The position numbers and the translations under genes are program-made. From NCBI GenBank assembly GCA_946481275.1, contig CAMLMV010000027.1, forward strand, positions 31,749 to 95,748: DNA of 64,000 nt. The letters are read 5' to 3'. Below the pieces are notes generated by a model. It searched no databases. It was not told the DNA's origin and saw only the letters and a program-made list of their open reading frames with translations. Shown here piece after piece: positions 56,701-64,000 of this stretch (its first letter is position 1; each line of letters begins with the position of its first letter). The stretch is from an uncultured Massilia sp. Its GTDB lineage: Bacteria > Pseudomonadota > Gammaproteobacteria > Burkholderiales > Burkholderiaceae.

Positions 56701-56838
56701 TTCTCGGGCAGCTTCAACATCAGCAACCTGACGCGCACCGTGACGAAGCAGGTCAACCAGCAGACCCCTGGCGACATGGGCCGTTCCTGGTTCGATCCGG
56801 GCCGCAGCTTCCGCATGCAGGCGACCTACGTGTTCTAA
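53701..56838 (+). CDS. TonB-dependent outer-membrane receptor
   Basis: A 1045-residue receptor. A signal peptide ends A-Q-A, then comes a plug domain starting V-V-V-T-G-Q-R and containing A-D-E-A-G-K-L-P-D-R-S-I-T-E-V-L-Q-R-V-V-G-V, a form common in large receptors for complex substrates. The C-terminus ends Y-V-F, as expected for a beta-barrel. Ligand unknown. It is followed by a terminator at 56846. Its neighbour lipoprotein suggests an uptake or surface-binding pair. Confidence 0.92.
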   Translation: MTRDETKIVRKTIKMTALATAAAQFALLCGSAQAQTNDSATNTVVVTGQRKQLETATAIKRDSDQIVDAVVADEAGKLPDRSITEVLQRVVGVTMDRNQSRQGASLAANGLEFNVEGSGVQVRGLSWGSSTMNGRETFSAGWPGRELSWGDVPPELMAGVEVYKNPSADLIEGGISGQINLRTRLPFDAPGQYGALTTTGNYAELGKTKSPGFSGLYSNRWKTRAGEFGALVDLSFNRTKFRYDTIDQNVYYPRSDLIPGQTAWVPAGGNWGSNNEDTRRVGFYGALQWKKDNLESSLTYFDSAFHQVNANVSMGVNPENPYKTVYTDAKFNSAGVFQSGVLSYPIGGRGANQFVDGGLGMNTTQNYRDVHGRTRELAWNFKWRVNESWSFQNDLQWVHATNSGNYGMLNLGTFLPSEGLDVSGSRPAFNFNDKAIAFMADPRNYFWGISQPEFNRAKADLYAWKLDAKYSFDHPVLRDVRFGVRITERSSRKDKNAGSGWKSYQEEWGVKETDVPGQLPHLESWDWQRPNFGYFSDPKYAALGNVQAFSFPDFFNGRMPAPPAFVVPAQSMVRDMAAYKNLLTVLRYNCEDDNRLTGATSDCSKAGSDWRPPGFSTEPQYVSKHSEGTQALYGNLRFGFDDWKYPVDGVAGVRVVRTNTVAHGYTVFKPSYSETTNPNVPRFGEINDPMDLKSSHVDVIPSLNLKASLTDKLQARVALSRGIYRPGFDQLQEYITLAQNVINDPNDSKKITTIAYTGTNDGNVKLKPLKSNNVDLTLEWYPRPGQSLTAAFFYKQVKDIIMNESYTRTYKDLAGNDMEFTITGPANAAKARVRGIELAGMTYLDHLPGVSDYLPDWAKGFGVSSNFTYIDGKQQLYHPNPSNFCPSGGELKGSAALYGCDTNGIPYKDLPVPYLSKRAFNLAFMYDRGPVSARLAYSWRDRTLLATGVYGAKGSNGTSADPAHVDAKGNPLQDAGFGIPVWQLPVGQWDAGVNYRFSDHFSGSFNISNLTRTVTKQVNQQTPGDMGRSWFDPGRSFRMQATYVF

Positions 56839-56845
56839 CCTGACA

Positions 56846-56876
56846 AACGGCCCCGACATTCGGGGCCGTTTATTTT
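56846..56876 (+). terminator. Rho-independent terminator after the TonB receptor
   Basis: A stem AACGGCCCCG / CGGGGCCGTT with a short loop is followed by TATTTT. It ends the receptor transcript just before the small gene at 56892. Confidence 0.85.
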
Positions 56877-56891
56877 CTGGAAAGGGATGTA

Positions 56892-57218
56892 ATGAAATCG
56901 ATACTCATCACGGCCGCCGCATTGGCGGCCGTTTTCGTCGTACCTGCCAAGGCCGCCGACCAATCCTGCTGTTTTTACCAGGACCAGAAGTATTCCGAGG
57001 GCGCCGCCTTGAGTGGCCGCGTGTGCACGCGCAGCAATGCGAATGGCAAAGGCGGAGAGTTGATCTGGGCACCGCAAGAGGGCTCCGGACTCTCAGGCAT
57101 GCAGCAGGAGGTGGAACGCATCCGCATGCAAACCCAGCTCGTCCAGGCCCGCATGCTGCTGGCCGAGACGGAAGCCCGGTATCGTGAAGTGACGGCCAAA
57201 TCGTCCGGCAAGAACTGA
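56892..57218 (+). CDS. Small periplasmic protein, DUF1496-like
   Basis: A 108-residue secreted protein. After the signal peptide (ending A-K-A) is S-C-C-F-Y-Q-D-Q-K-Y-S-E-G-A, which resembles the DUF1496 pattern C-x-Y-x-x-x-x-Y-S-x-G-A, followed by a Cys (V-C-T-R) and a C-terminal amphipathic helix. Function unknown. It sits just upstream of the eighth GG-leader peptide unit. Confidence 0.55.
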   Translation: MKSILITAAALAAVFVVPAKAADQSCCFYQDQKYSEGAALSGRVCTRSNANGKGGELIWAPQEGSGLSGMQQEVERIRMQTQLVQARMLLAETEARYREVTAKSSGKN

Positions 57219-57230
57219 CAGTCCCTGCGG

Positions 57231-57253
57231 TGTGTTGGTCCCGAACCAACACA
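57231..57253. promoter_or_regulatory. Perfect dyad upstream of peptide unit 3 (activator site)
   Basis: TGTGTTGGT (57231-57239) and ACCAACACA (57245-57253) are exact reverse complements with a 5-bp spacer; the core is GTGTTGG-N7-CCAACAC. It begins 50 bp before the -24 element. It is the best copy of the motif also found before peptide units 1 and 2. Confidence 0.75.
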
Positions 57254-57281
57254 AAACACCGGCCTGCCCCTACGCCACCGG

Positions 57282-57297
57282 TGGCATGCTCCCTGCA
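57282..57297 (+). promoter_or_regulatory. Sigma-54 (-24/-12) promoter, peptide unit 3
   Basis: TGGCATG-N4-CTGCA has GG and GC at exact spacing and starts 79 nt before the ATG at 57361. A 12-bp palindrome (57274-57285, GCCACCGGTGGC) overlaps the -24 region and could add a repressor site. Confidence 0.8.
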
Positions 57298-57360
57298 TGG
57301 TGAGAAGCAGGCGCGTGACATGCGCGCCATTTCACTTCCAACCATTCGAGGAGAACTATC

Positions 57361-57573
57361 ATGAACACATTGAGGATCGAAGACCTGGCCTTTGACGGCA
57401 CGGCGTCGGCCGGCTTGCGAGTGCGCTCGCTGTCGAGCGAAGAGATGAAACGGGTGTGCGGCGGCCGGTCGATCAGCGTGCTGGTCGACGGCCGGACGGC
57501 CGGCACCGTGGACGATTTCTCGCTGAATATGGAAATATTCAAAGGGAACATCGGGGGGCCGATGGTGCTGTGA
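57361..57573 (+). CDS. GG-leader peptide 8 (70 aa), distant member
   Basis: The leader is longer (35 residues) but keeps L-R-I-E-D-L near its start and ends M-K-R-V-C-G-G, with M at -7 and V at -4. The core of 35 residues is Ser/Val/Gly-rich (S-I-S-V-L-V-D-G) and lacks Q-F-G-Q-N-N. GAGGAGAAC precedes the ATG, as in the main cluster. Its sigma-54 promoter and activator site match those of units 1 and 2, so it belongs to the same regulon about 6 kb from the exporter. Confidence 0.75.
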   Translation: MNTLRIEDLAFDGTASAGLRVRSLSSEEMKRVCGGRSISVLVDGRTAGTVDDFSLNMEIFKGNIGGPMVL

Positions 57574-57588
57574 CCATCGTCCTCATGT

Positions 57589-57614
57589 AGCCGTGCGGCC
57601 TGGGCCGCACGGCT
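57589..57614. terminator. Terminator-like hairpin between peptide 8 and glmS
   Basis: AGCCGTGCGGCC (57589-57600) pairs perfectly with GGCCGCACGGCT (57603-57614). The T-run is poor, so termination may be inefficient, but it serves both converging genes. Confidence 0.6.
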
Positions 57615-57626
57615 TGTTCGACCGTC

Positions 57627-59456
57627 TTACTCGACCGTCACCGACTTCGCCAGGTTACGCGGCTTGTCGACATCGGTCCCACGCGCCAGCGCCGTGTGAT
57701 ACGCCAGCAGCTGCAGCGCCGCCACATGCAGGATCGGCGACAGCAGGCCGTAGTGCTCCGGCAAACGGATCACGTGCAGGCCTTCGCCCGACGTGATCTG
57801 GGTGTCGACGTCGGCGAACACGTACAGCTCGCCGCCGCGGGCGCGCACTTCCTGCATGTTCGATTTCAGCTTTTCCAGCAGGGCGTCGTTCGGGGCGATC
57901 GTCACCACCGGCATCTCTTCCGTCACCAGCGCCAGCGGGCCGTGCTTCAGTTCGCCGGCCGGGTACGCTTCGGCGTGGATGTACGAGATTTCCTTCAGCT
58001 TCAGCGCGCCTTCCAGGGCGATCGGGTAGTGGATGCCGCGGCCCAGGAACAGGGCGTTTTCCTTGCGCGCGAATTCCTCGGCCCATGCGATCACCTGCGG
58101 CTCCAGCGCCAGCACGGACGACAGTGCGACCGGCAGGTGGCGCATCTGCTTCAGGTAGTTCGCTTCCTGCTCGTCGGTCAGGCGGCCGTTGACCTGGGCC
58201 AGGGTCAGCGTCAGCAGGAACAGGGCGGCCAGCTGGGTCGTGAAGGCCTTCGTCGAGGCGACGCCCACTTCGACGCCGGCGCGGGTGATGTACGCCAGCT
58301 TGCACTCGCGCACCATCGCGCTCGTGGAGACGTTGCAGATCGTCAGCGTGTTCGTCATGCCGAGGCTGCGCGCATGCTTCAGTGCGGCCAGCGTGTCGGC
58401 CGTTTCGCCGGACTGCGAGATCGTGACGACGAGGGTGTTCGGGTGCGGGACGCTGTCGCGGTAGCGGTATTCGCTGGCGATCTCGACATTCACCGGCAGC
58501 TTGGCCACCGACTCGATCCAGTACTTGGCCGTCAGGCCCGCATAGTAGCTGGTGCCGCAGGCCAGGATCAGCACGCGGTCGATTTCCTTGAATACGCGGA
58601 AGGCCTGGTCGCCGAACAGTTCCGGCATGATGCCCGTCACGCCTTCCAGCGTGTCGCCGACGACGCGCGGCTGTTCGAAGATTTCCTTCTGCATGTAGTG
58701 GCGGTACGGGCCCAATTCGGCGGCGCCGGTGTGCGCGTGCACGGTCTTGACCTCGCGCTCGGCCGGACGACCCTCGACATCGACGATCCAGTAGCGGGCC
58801 AGTTGCAGGTCGACGACGTCGCCTTCTTCCAGGTAGATGATCTGGTCGGTGGTGCCGGCCAGCGCCATCGCGTCGGAGGCAACGAAGTTTTCGCCCTTGC
58901 CCAGGCCGACGATCAGCGGCGAGCCCTGGCGGGCGGCCACGACGCGGTGCGGCTCTTCGCGGCAGAACACGGCGATCGCGTACGCGCCGTGCAGGCGCTT
59001 GACCGCCTGCTGCACGGTGTCGAACAGGTCGCCGTTGTACATGTGGTCGACCAGGTGGGCGATCACCTCGGTGTCGGTCTGGCTCTGGAACACGTAGCCC
59101 AGGCCCGTCAGCTCGGCGCGCAGCTCGTCGTGGTTCTCGATGATGCCGTTGTGGACGAGGGCGATGCGCGCATCGTCGCTGTTCGGCGAGAAGTGCGGGT
59201 GCGCGTTCTTGGTCGCCGGCGCGCCGTGCGTCGCCCAGCGGGTGTGGGCGATGCCCGTAAAACCTTGCAGGTGGGTTTCCTGGATCTGGGTCTCCAGATC
59301 GGCCACGCGCGACGTGCTGCGTGAGCGCGCCAGGTGGCCGTCCACGTGCAGCGCCACGCCGCAGGAATCATAGCCGCGGTATTCGAGACGCTTCAGACCT
59401 TCGATGAGCACTGGGGTAATGTTGCGCTGGGCGACTGCGCCGACGATGCCACACAT
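57627..59456 (-). CDS. glmS: Glutamine-fructose-6-phosphate aminotransferase GlmS
   Basis: A 609-residue enzyme that makes glucosamine-6-phosphate, the first step to UDP-GlcNAc. Cys2 is the glutaminase nucleophile (M-C-G-I-V-G), followed by R-L-E-Y-R-G-Y-D-S and T-R-W-A-T-H-G. Two SIS sugar-isomerase domains cover the C-terminal half, ending K-S-V-T-V-E. It is divergent from an Lrp/AsnC regulator. No glmS riboswitch is recognised upstream. Confidence 0.95.
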   Translation of the reverse strand: MCGIVGAVAQRNITPVLIEGLKRLEYRGYDSCGVALHVDGHLARSRSTSRVADLETQIQETHLQGFTGIAHTRWATHGAPATKNAHPHFSPNSDDARIALVHNGIIENHDELRAELTGLGYVFQSQTDTEVIAHLVDHMYNGDLFDTVQQAVKRLHGAYAIAVFCREEPHRVVAARQGSPLIVGLGKGENFVASDAMALAGTTDQIIYLEEGDVVDLQLARYWIVDVEGRPAEREVKTVHAHTGAAELGPYRHYMQKEIFEQPRVVGDTLEGVTGIMPELFGDQAFRVFKEIDRVLILACGTSYYAGLTAKYWIESVAKLPVNVEIASEYRYRDSVPHPNTLVVTISQSGETADTLAALKHARSLGMTNTLTICNVSTSAMVRECKLAYITRAGVEVGVASTKAFTTQLAALFLLTLTLAQVNGRLTDEQEANYLKQMRHLPVALSSVLALEPQVIAWAEEFARKENALFLGRGIHYPIALEGALKLKEISYIHAEAYPAGELKHGPLALVTEEMPVVTIAPNDALLEKLKSNMQEVRARGGELYVFADVDTQITSGEGLHVIRLPEHYGLLSPILHVAALQLLAYHTALARGTDVDKPRNLAKSVTVE

Positions 59457-59504
59457 GGGAAACCTCCGAAATCGATTAATGCATGCACTGTAGAGTAGAG
59501 GAAA

Positions 59505-59577
59505 CGAAATATGCTTTCTAAGTGCGCACCATTTTGATAGATAATTTCACGAAGCATTCGATACGAAATATCCTTTC
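59505..59577. promoter_or_regulatory. Direct repeats in the glmS-Lrp intergenic region
   Basis: CGAAATATGCTTTC (59505-59518) and CGAAATATCCTTTC (59564-59577) differ by one base and start 59 bp apart in AT-rich DNA. They are plausible Lrp/AsnC binding sites for autoregulation. Confidence 0.4.
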
Positions 59578-59602
59578 ATTTTTCTCGAAAGATTTTATTT
59601 AT

Positions 59603-60076
59603 ATGCCGCAAGAGGACCCCATCCTTGACGATCTGGATCGTCGCATCCTGAACATCCTGCAGGTTGATGCCTCGCAGACGAATGCGGAATTGGCGGAATC
59701 GGTACATATCTCGCCGCCCACTTGCCTGCGCCGCGTCAAACAGCTCAGGGAGAACGGTGTTATCGAGCGGCAAGTCGCGATCGTCGCGCCGGACAAGGTC
59801 GGCGCGCGCCTGTCCGTCATCGTCGAGATCACGCTGGACGTGCAGGCGGCCGACCGCATGGCGGAGTTCGAACGGGTCGTGGCGGACGAGGCGGCCGTGC
59901 TGCAGTGCTACCGCGTGTCGCCCGGGCCGGATTTCGTGCTCGTCGTGCAGGTGGCCGACATGCCGGCATATCACGCCCTGGCACACCGCCTGTTCACCAC
60001 GCACAGCAATGTGCGCAACGTCAAAGCCTACTTTTCCACATTCCGCAGCAAGTTCGAAACGCGTATCGCCGTCTGA
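59603..60076 (+). CDS. Lrp/AsnC family transcriptional regulator
   Basis: A 157-residue regulator: winged helix (L-D-D-L-D-R-R-I-L-N-I-L-Q, then A-E-L-A-E-S-V-H-I-S-P-P-T-C-L-R-R-V) and a C-terminal RAM domain with G-P-D-F-V-L-V-V-Q-V. It senses amino acids as an octamer. ATG 59603 is chosen; a GTG at 59522 would add 27 unrelated residues. It is divergent from glmS. The gene is followed by a terminator at 60268. Confidence 0.88.
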   Translation: MPQEDPILDDLDRRILNILQVDASQTNAELAESVHISPPTCLRRVKQLRENGVIERQVAIVAPDKVGARLSVIVEITLDVQAADRMAEFERVVADEAAVLQCYRVSPGPDFVLVVQVADMPAYHALAHRLFTTHSNVRNVKAYFSTFRSKFETRIAV

Positions 60077-60081
60077 CCACT

Positions 60082-60236
60082 TGTGGATAACTCTGTGCGC
60101 TTATCCCCGGCGCATGGGCACGCCGACGGCGCCACCTCCCGCCACAGGCGCATTCCACCGGGTTTCTGAAATGATCAGGCCCGCCGGGCGAACGCGGCGG
60201 GCCTGTGGATGACTCTGTGGATGATGTTGTGGACGT
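60082..60236. repeat. Cluster of DnaA-box-like TGTGGATAA/TGTGGATGA sequences
   Basis: TGTGGATAA (60082-60090, a perfect DnaA box) is followed later by TGTGGATGA at 60204 and 60216 and TGTGGACGT at 60228, the last three exactly 12 bp apart. More TGTGCACA/TGTG words follow to 60330. This could be a DnaA-binding or titration region, or a low-complexity spacer. Confidence 0.4.
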
Positions 60237-60267
60237 CCGGTTGACATCCCTGTGCACAGGCAGTGGA

Positions 60268-60293
60268 ACAGGCTGTGATCAGCCTGTGTTTTT
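60268..60293 (+). terminator. Rho-independent terminator after the Lrp gene
   Basis: ACAGGCTG and CAGCCTGT pair over a TGAT loop, followed by GTTTTT. Confidence 0.7.
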
Positions 60294-60329
60294 ACTGTGG
60301 GTTTCCTGTGCACATGCGGTGGACAGGTC

Positions 60330-61706
60330 TTACTTCTTGACCTTGACCGGACGCTTCCAGTTCTCGATCGTCAGCTGCTTCGGACGCGAGATCGTCAGCT
60401 TGCCGGCCGGCGCATCCTTGGTCAGCGTGGTGCCGGCGCCGATCGTCGCGCCCTTGCCCACCGTGACGGGGGCCACCAGCTGGCTGTCGCTGCCGATGAA
60501 CGCCTCGTCTTCGATGATCGTGCGGAATTTGTTGGCGCCATCGTAATTGCACGTGATCGCGCCCGCGCCGATGTTGACGCGCGAGCCGACGTCGGCATCG
60601 CCCACATAGGCCAGGTGGTTCGCCTTGCTGTGCGCGGCGACCTTGCTGTTCTTGATCTCGACGAAATTGCCTACGTGGACGTCTTCGCCCAGCTCGGTCC
60701 CCGGACGCAGGCGCGCATATGGGCCGATGATGGATTTTTCGCCCACGACGGCGTCTTCCAGGTGGCAGAACGGCTTGATCTGCGCGCCCGCGGCGACCGT
60801 CGCGTTCACGAACACGCTGTGGGCGCCGATCGTCACGCCGTCGCCGATGACGACGCGGCCTTCGAACACGCAACCAACGTCGATGGTGACGTCGCGTCCG
60901 CAGACGAGTTCACCGCGCACGTCGATACGGGCCGGATCCATCAGGGTCACGCCCTGTTCGAGGAGGGCGGTGGCGATGTTCAGCTGGTGACGGCGCTCGA
61001 GCTCGGCCAGTTGCACCTTGCTGTTCACGCCGGCCACTTCCCATTCGGCCGACGGCTGGGCCGACACGACCGGTACGCCGGCCGCGACGGCTTGCGCGAC
61101 GATGTCGGTCAGGTAATATTCGCCCTGGGCGTTGTTGTTCTTCAGCGAACCGAGCCAGGCCGTCAGGTGACGGGTCGGAATCACCATGATGCCGCTGTTG
61201 ATTTCCTTGATCGCGCGTTCAAGCTCGTTCGCATCCTTTTCTTCGACGATGCGCACGATATTGCCGTTCTCGCGGACGATGCGGCCCAGGCCGAACGGAT
61301 TCGCCTGTTCGACGGTCAGGATGGCCAGCTTGTCGTCGCCGGCAGCCTCGACCAGGCGGCGCAGCGAGGCGGCCGTGGTCAGCGGCACGTCGCCGTACAG
61401 GACGAGCGTCGGCGCGTTCTCGTCGATCTGCGGCACGGCCTGCATCACGGCGTGGCCGGTGCCCAGCTGCGGTTCCTGCAGGGCCGTGTCGATCGCAACG
61501 CCGCCCTGGGCGGACCAGGCTTGAACCGCACTCGGCACCGCTGCGCCGCCGTGCCCGTAAATCACGCATAATTTACTCGGGTTCAGGCTGCGCGCCGTAT
61601 TGATAACATGCTGCAACAGCGGCTTGCCGGCCAGTGGATGCAAGACTTTCGGCAGTGCGGATTGCATGCGCTTTCCCATGCCGGCGGCGAGGATGACTAC
61701 GTTCAT
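60330..61706 (-). CDS. glmU: Bifunctional UDP-GlcNAc pyrophosphorylase / GlcN-1-P acetyltransferase GlmU
   Basis: The 458-residue enzyme makes UDP-GlcNAc from GlcN-1-P, acetyl-CoA and UTP. The N-terminal uridyltransferase has L-A-A-G-M-G-K-R-M (residues 6-14) and V-L-Y-G-D-V-P-L. The C-terminal left-handed beta-helix has hexapeptide repeats and the acetyltransferase segment K-N-S-K-V. It belongs to the same pathway as glmS, separated only by the Lrp gene. Confidence 0.95.
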   Translation of the reverse strand: MNVVILAAGMGKRMQSALPKVLHPLAGKPLLQHVINTARSLNPSKLCVIYGHGGAAVPSAVQAWSAQGGVAIDTALQEPQLGTGHAVMQAVPQIDENAPTLVLYGDVPLTTAASLRRLVEAAGDDKLAILTVEQANPFGLGRIVRENGNIVRIVEEKDANELERAIKEINSGIMVIPTRHLTAWLGSLKNNNAQGEYYLTDIVAQAVAAGVPVVSAQPSAEWEVAGVNSKVQLAELERRHQLNIATALLEQGVTLMDPARIDVRGELVCGRDVTIDVGCVFEGRVVIGDGVTIGAHSVFVNATVAAGAQIKPFCHLEDAVVGEKSIIGPYARLRPGTELGEDVHVGNFVEIKNSKVAAHSKANHLAYVGDADVGSRVNIGAGAITCNYDGANKFRTIIEDEAFIGSDSQLVAPVTVGKGATIGAGTTLTKDAPAGKLTISRPKQLTIENWKRPVKVKK

Positions 61707-61733
61707 AGGCCGTTCTCAAACGAGTTAAAAAAG

Positions 61734-62630
61734 ATGAAAAAGTTTAACACGCCCCCTACGGTGTTCCTGCGGGCACGCATGTTGTTCCTGATCGCCTTCG
61801 TGGCGCTGCTGAGCGCGTGCAGCACGATCCGTTTTACCTATAACCACGGTGACACATTGCTGTACTGGTGGTTGAACGCGTATCTCGACCTCGACAGCGA
61901 CCAGTCCGACTGGGTCAAGAAAGATATCGACAAGCTGTTCCAGTGGCATCGAACGACGCAGCTGCGCGATTACGCCGGCCTGCTGACCAAGATGCAGCGC
62001 CAGCTCGGCGACGGCAATGTCACGCAGGACGAACTGCTGTCCGACTACCGCGACGTCAAGGCGAGAACGGAATTGCTGGCCTTTAAGGCGCTGCCGGACC
62101 TGGCCGACCTGGCGATGTCGATCAAGCCGGACCAGATCGCGCAAATGGAAAAGAAATTCGCGAAGAATAACGAAGACTTCCGCAAGAAATTCATGAGCGG
62201 CAGCGTCGAGGACCAGCACAAGGCCCGCTATAAAAAGGCGATGGAACAGCTCGAACTGTGGTTCGGCAGTTTCAGCCGCGACCAGGAAGCGGCATTGCGC
62301 AAAGCGTCCGATGCACGTCCGCTCGACAACGAGACCTGGCTGCAGGAACGCGTACTGCGCCAGAAAAAGATCATCGCCCTGCTGCAGCGTATTCAGCGGG
62401 ACAAGCTGAACAAGGAACAGACGATGTCGGCGATCCACGACCTGCTGCGCGACCTCTTCGACCGCATGGACGCCCCGGAGCGCAAGGCTTTCTTCGACGC
62501 CTATGTCGACAACACGTCGAAGTTCATCCTGACGGCGATCCGCCTGACGACGCCGGACCAGAAAGCCCATGCGCAGAAACGCATGCAGGGCTGGATCAAC
62601 GATTTCAACGCGCTGGCAGCCGGGAAATGA
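61734..62630 (+). CDS. DUF6279 lipoprotein
   Basis: A 298-residue lipoprotein (lipobox L-L-S-A-C) with the family opening T-I-R-F-T-Y-N-H-G-D and a largely helical mature part rich in D, K and Q. Function unknown; such proteins are widespread in gammaproteobacteria and betaproteobacteria. Start 61734 follows the divergent glmU start by 27 bp, so promoters are very compact. Confidence 0.8.
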   Translation: MKKFNTPPTVFLRARMLFLIAFVALLSACSTIRFTYNHGDTLLYWWLNAYLDLDSDQSDWVKKDIDKLFQWHRTTQLRDYAGLLTKMQRQLGDGNVTQDELLSDYRDVKARTELLAFKALPDLADLAMSIKPDQIAQMEKKFAKNNEDFRKKFMSGSVEDQHKARYKKAMEQLELWFGSFSRDQEAALRKASDARPLDNETWLQERVLRQKKIIALLQRIQRDKLNKEQTMSAIHDLLRDLFDRMDAPERKAFFDAYVDNTSKFILTAIRLTTPDQKAHAQKRMQGWINDFNALAAGK

Positions 62631-62657
62631 TCGGGAGCGCGTGCTATATTCGCGCCC

Positions 62658-63299
62658 ATGCAAAAAAAGAAGTCCGCCCCTACCTATGCCCGCCGTCCGG
62701 GCCCGCCGCAGCAAGTCCGCATCATCGGCGGCGCCTGGAAGCGCACTCCACTACCCGTCCTCGATGCGCTAGGCCTGCGTCCCACGCCCGACCGCGTCCG
62801 CGAAACCGTCTTCAACTGGATCAATCACCAGATGACGGGCGACTGGGACCGCGCCGACTGCCTCGACCTGTTCGCCGGCAGCGGCGCCCTCGGCTTCGAG
62901 GCGGCCAGCCGCGGCGCGCGGTCCGTCACGATGATCGACAACGTCGGCCCCGTCGTGCGCCAGCTCGAACTGATCAAGGACAAGCTCAAGGCGGACAACG
63001 TGCGCGTGGTGCGCGCCGACGCCCTGGCCATGGCGCGCGACTGCATCCAGCGCGGCCAGCGTTTCGACGTGATCTTCCTCGACCCGCCGTACCAGCAGGA
63101 TTTCCTGGTCCAGGCGCTGCCGCTGTGCGCGCAACTGCTGAACGAAGACGGCCTCGTGTACGCCGAATCGGGCGAGCGCCTGCCGTTCGCGGAGACGGAT
63201 GCGGCCACCGACGACGTGCCCGACTGGCTGCAGCCCTGGCAGCTGGTCCGCGCCGACAAGGCCGGCATGGTGCACTACCACCTGTTAAAGTTGCGTTAA
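62658..63299 (+). CDS. rsmD: 16S rRNA (guanine966-N2)-methyltransferase RsmD
   Basis: The 213-residue SAM methyltransferase has L-F-A-G-S-G-A-L-G (71-79) and catalytic D-P-P-Y (142-145), and begins with I-I-G-G-x-W-K/R-x-x-x-L typical of RsmD. It modifies G966 of 16S rRNA. Located upstream of coaD, a common arrangement. Confidence 0.95.
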   Translation: MQKKKSAPTYARRPGPPQQVRIIGGAWKRTPLPVLDALGLRPTPDRVRETVFNWINHQMTGDWDRADCLDLFAGSGALGFEAASRGARSVTMIDNVGPVVRQLELIKDKLKADNVRVVRADALAMARDCIQRGQRFDVIFLDPPYQQDFLVQALPLCAQLLNEDGLVYAESGERLPFAETDAATDDVPDWLQPWQLVRADKAGMVHYHLLKLR

Positions 63300-63336
63300 A
63301 ACACCGCTTTTCTGGGTAAAACTGCCTAATCAATAA

Positions 63337-64000
<664 letters not shown>

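Noticed and set aside
53695..56859. Long minus-strand open frame opposite the TonB receptor
   Set aside because: Same GC-bias artefact; composition is not protein-like and the receptor on the other strand is unambiguous.

Overview
The window is a high-GC (about two thirds G+C) chromosomal segment from a betaproteobacterium, most likely Oxalobacteraceae of the Massilia/Duganella/Janthinobacterium type. The grounds are codon bias, the betaproteobacterial look of the housekeeping genes (glmS, glmU, rsmD, coaD, modABC/modE, argO/argP), a czcICBA metal pump and the split type VI gene set. I saw no rRNA, tRNA, CRISPR array, integrase or intact insertion sequence.

Layout. 0-11 kb: metabolic and membrane genes (SDR-DoxX fusion, DUF2269, DUF885 peptidase-like, quinone oxidoreductase, glutaminyl cyclase, nitronate monooxygenase, XdhC, ArgO/ArgP, a MerR regulator with its target). 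11-18 kb: a beta/gamma-crystallin-like protein, a REP-like repeat element, the molybdate importer modABC divergent from modE across a near-perfect ModE box, and a patatin-like membrane phospholipase. 18-25 kb: a partial type VI secretion island (tssK plus a thiolase-like membrane protein, divergent from tssEFG), then a MOSC/alkyltransferase-like fusion. 25-31.5 kb: czcICBA heavy-metal efflux. 31.7-43.5 kb: a papain-like lipoprotein, then HlyD adaptor / FHA protein / outer-membrane channel / FHA-GAF-HD-GYP in one overlapping operon, two DUF4399 paralogues, a SUMF1-type protein and a Ser/Thr kinase. 43.5-52 kb: seven small double-glycine-leader peptides ending in a coupled PP2C phosphatase, facing an operon for a PPIase, a C39-peptidase ABC exporter with tandem cNMP-binding domains, and a sigma-54 activator. 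52-57.6 kb: Ig-like lipoprotein, TonB-dependent receptor, small periplasmic protein and an eighth GG-leader peptide. 57.6-64 kb: glmS, Lrp/AsnC, glmU, DUF6279 lipoprotein, rsmD, coaD and the start of a ferredoxin.

The most interesting system is the 43.5-52 kb locus. Three separate peptide transcription units start with a -24/-12 (sigma-54) promoter placed 79-81 nt before the first ATG. Upstream of each lies the same dyad, GTGTTGG-N7-CCAACAC (perfect before the distant eighth peptide, paired and imperfect before the other two), at distances that differ by about one helical turn. A sigma-54 activator is encoded in the exporter operon. The proposed reading is that this activator switches on a family of very strongly translated GG-leader peptides, whose leaders are cut by the C39 exporter and which leave through an HlyD/TolC-type envelope path. 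Kinase, phosphatase, FHA and HD-GYP proteins nearby may gate the process. The peptide cores lack the Cys/Ser/Thr pattern and modifying enzymes of known RiPPs. Four of them carry two imperfect Asn/Gln-rich repeats ending in a Q-F-x-Q-N-N type motif, so a secreted self-assembling or adhesive peptide is a possible alternative to a bacteriocin. Function is inference; promoter geometry, leaders and exporter motifs are directly visible.
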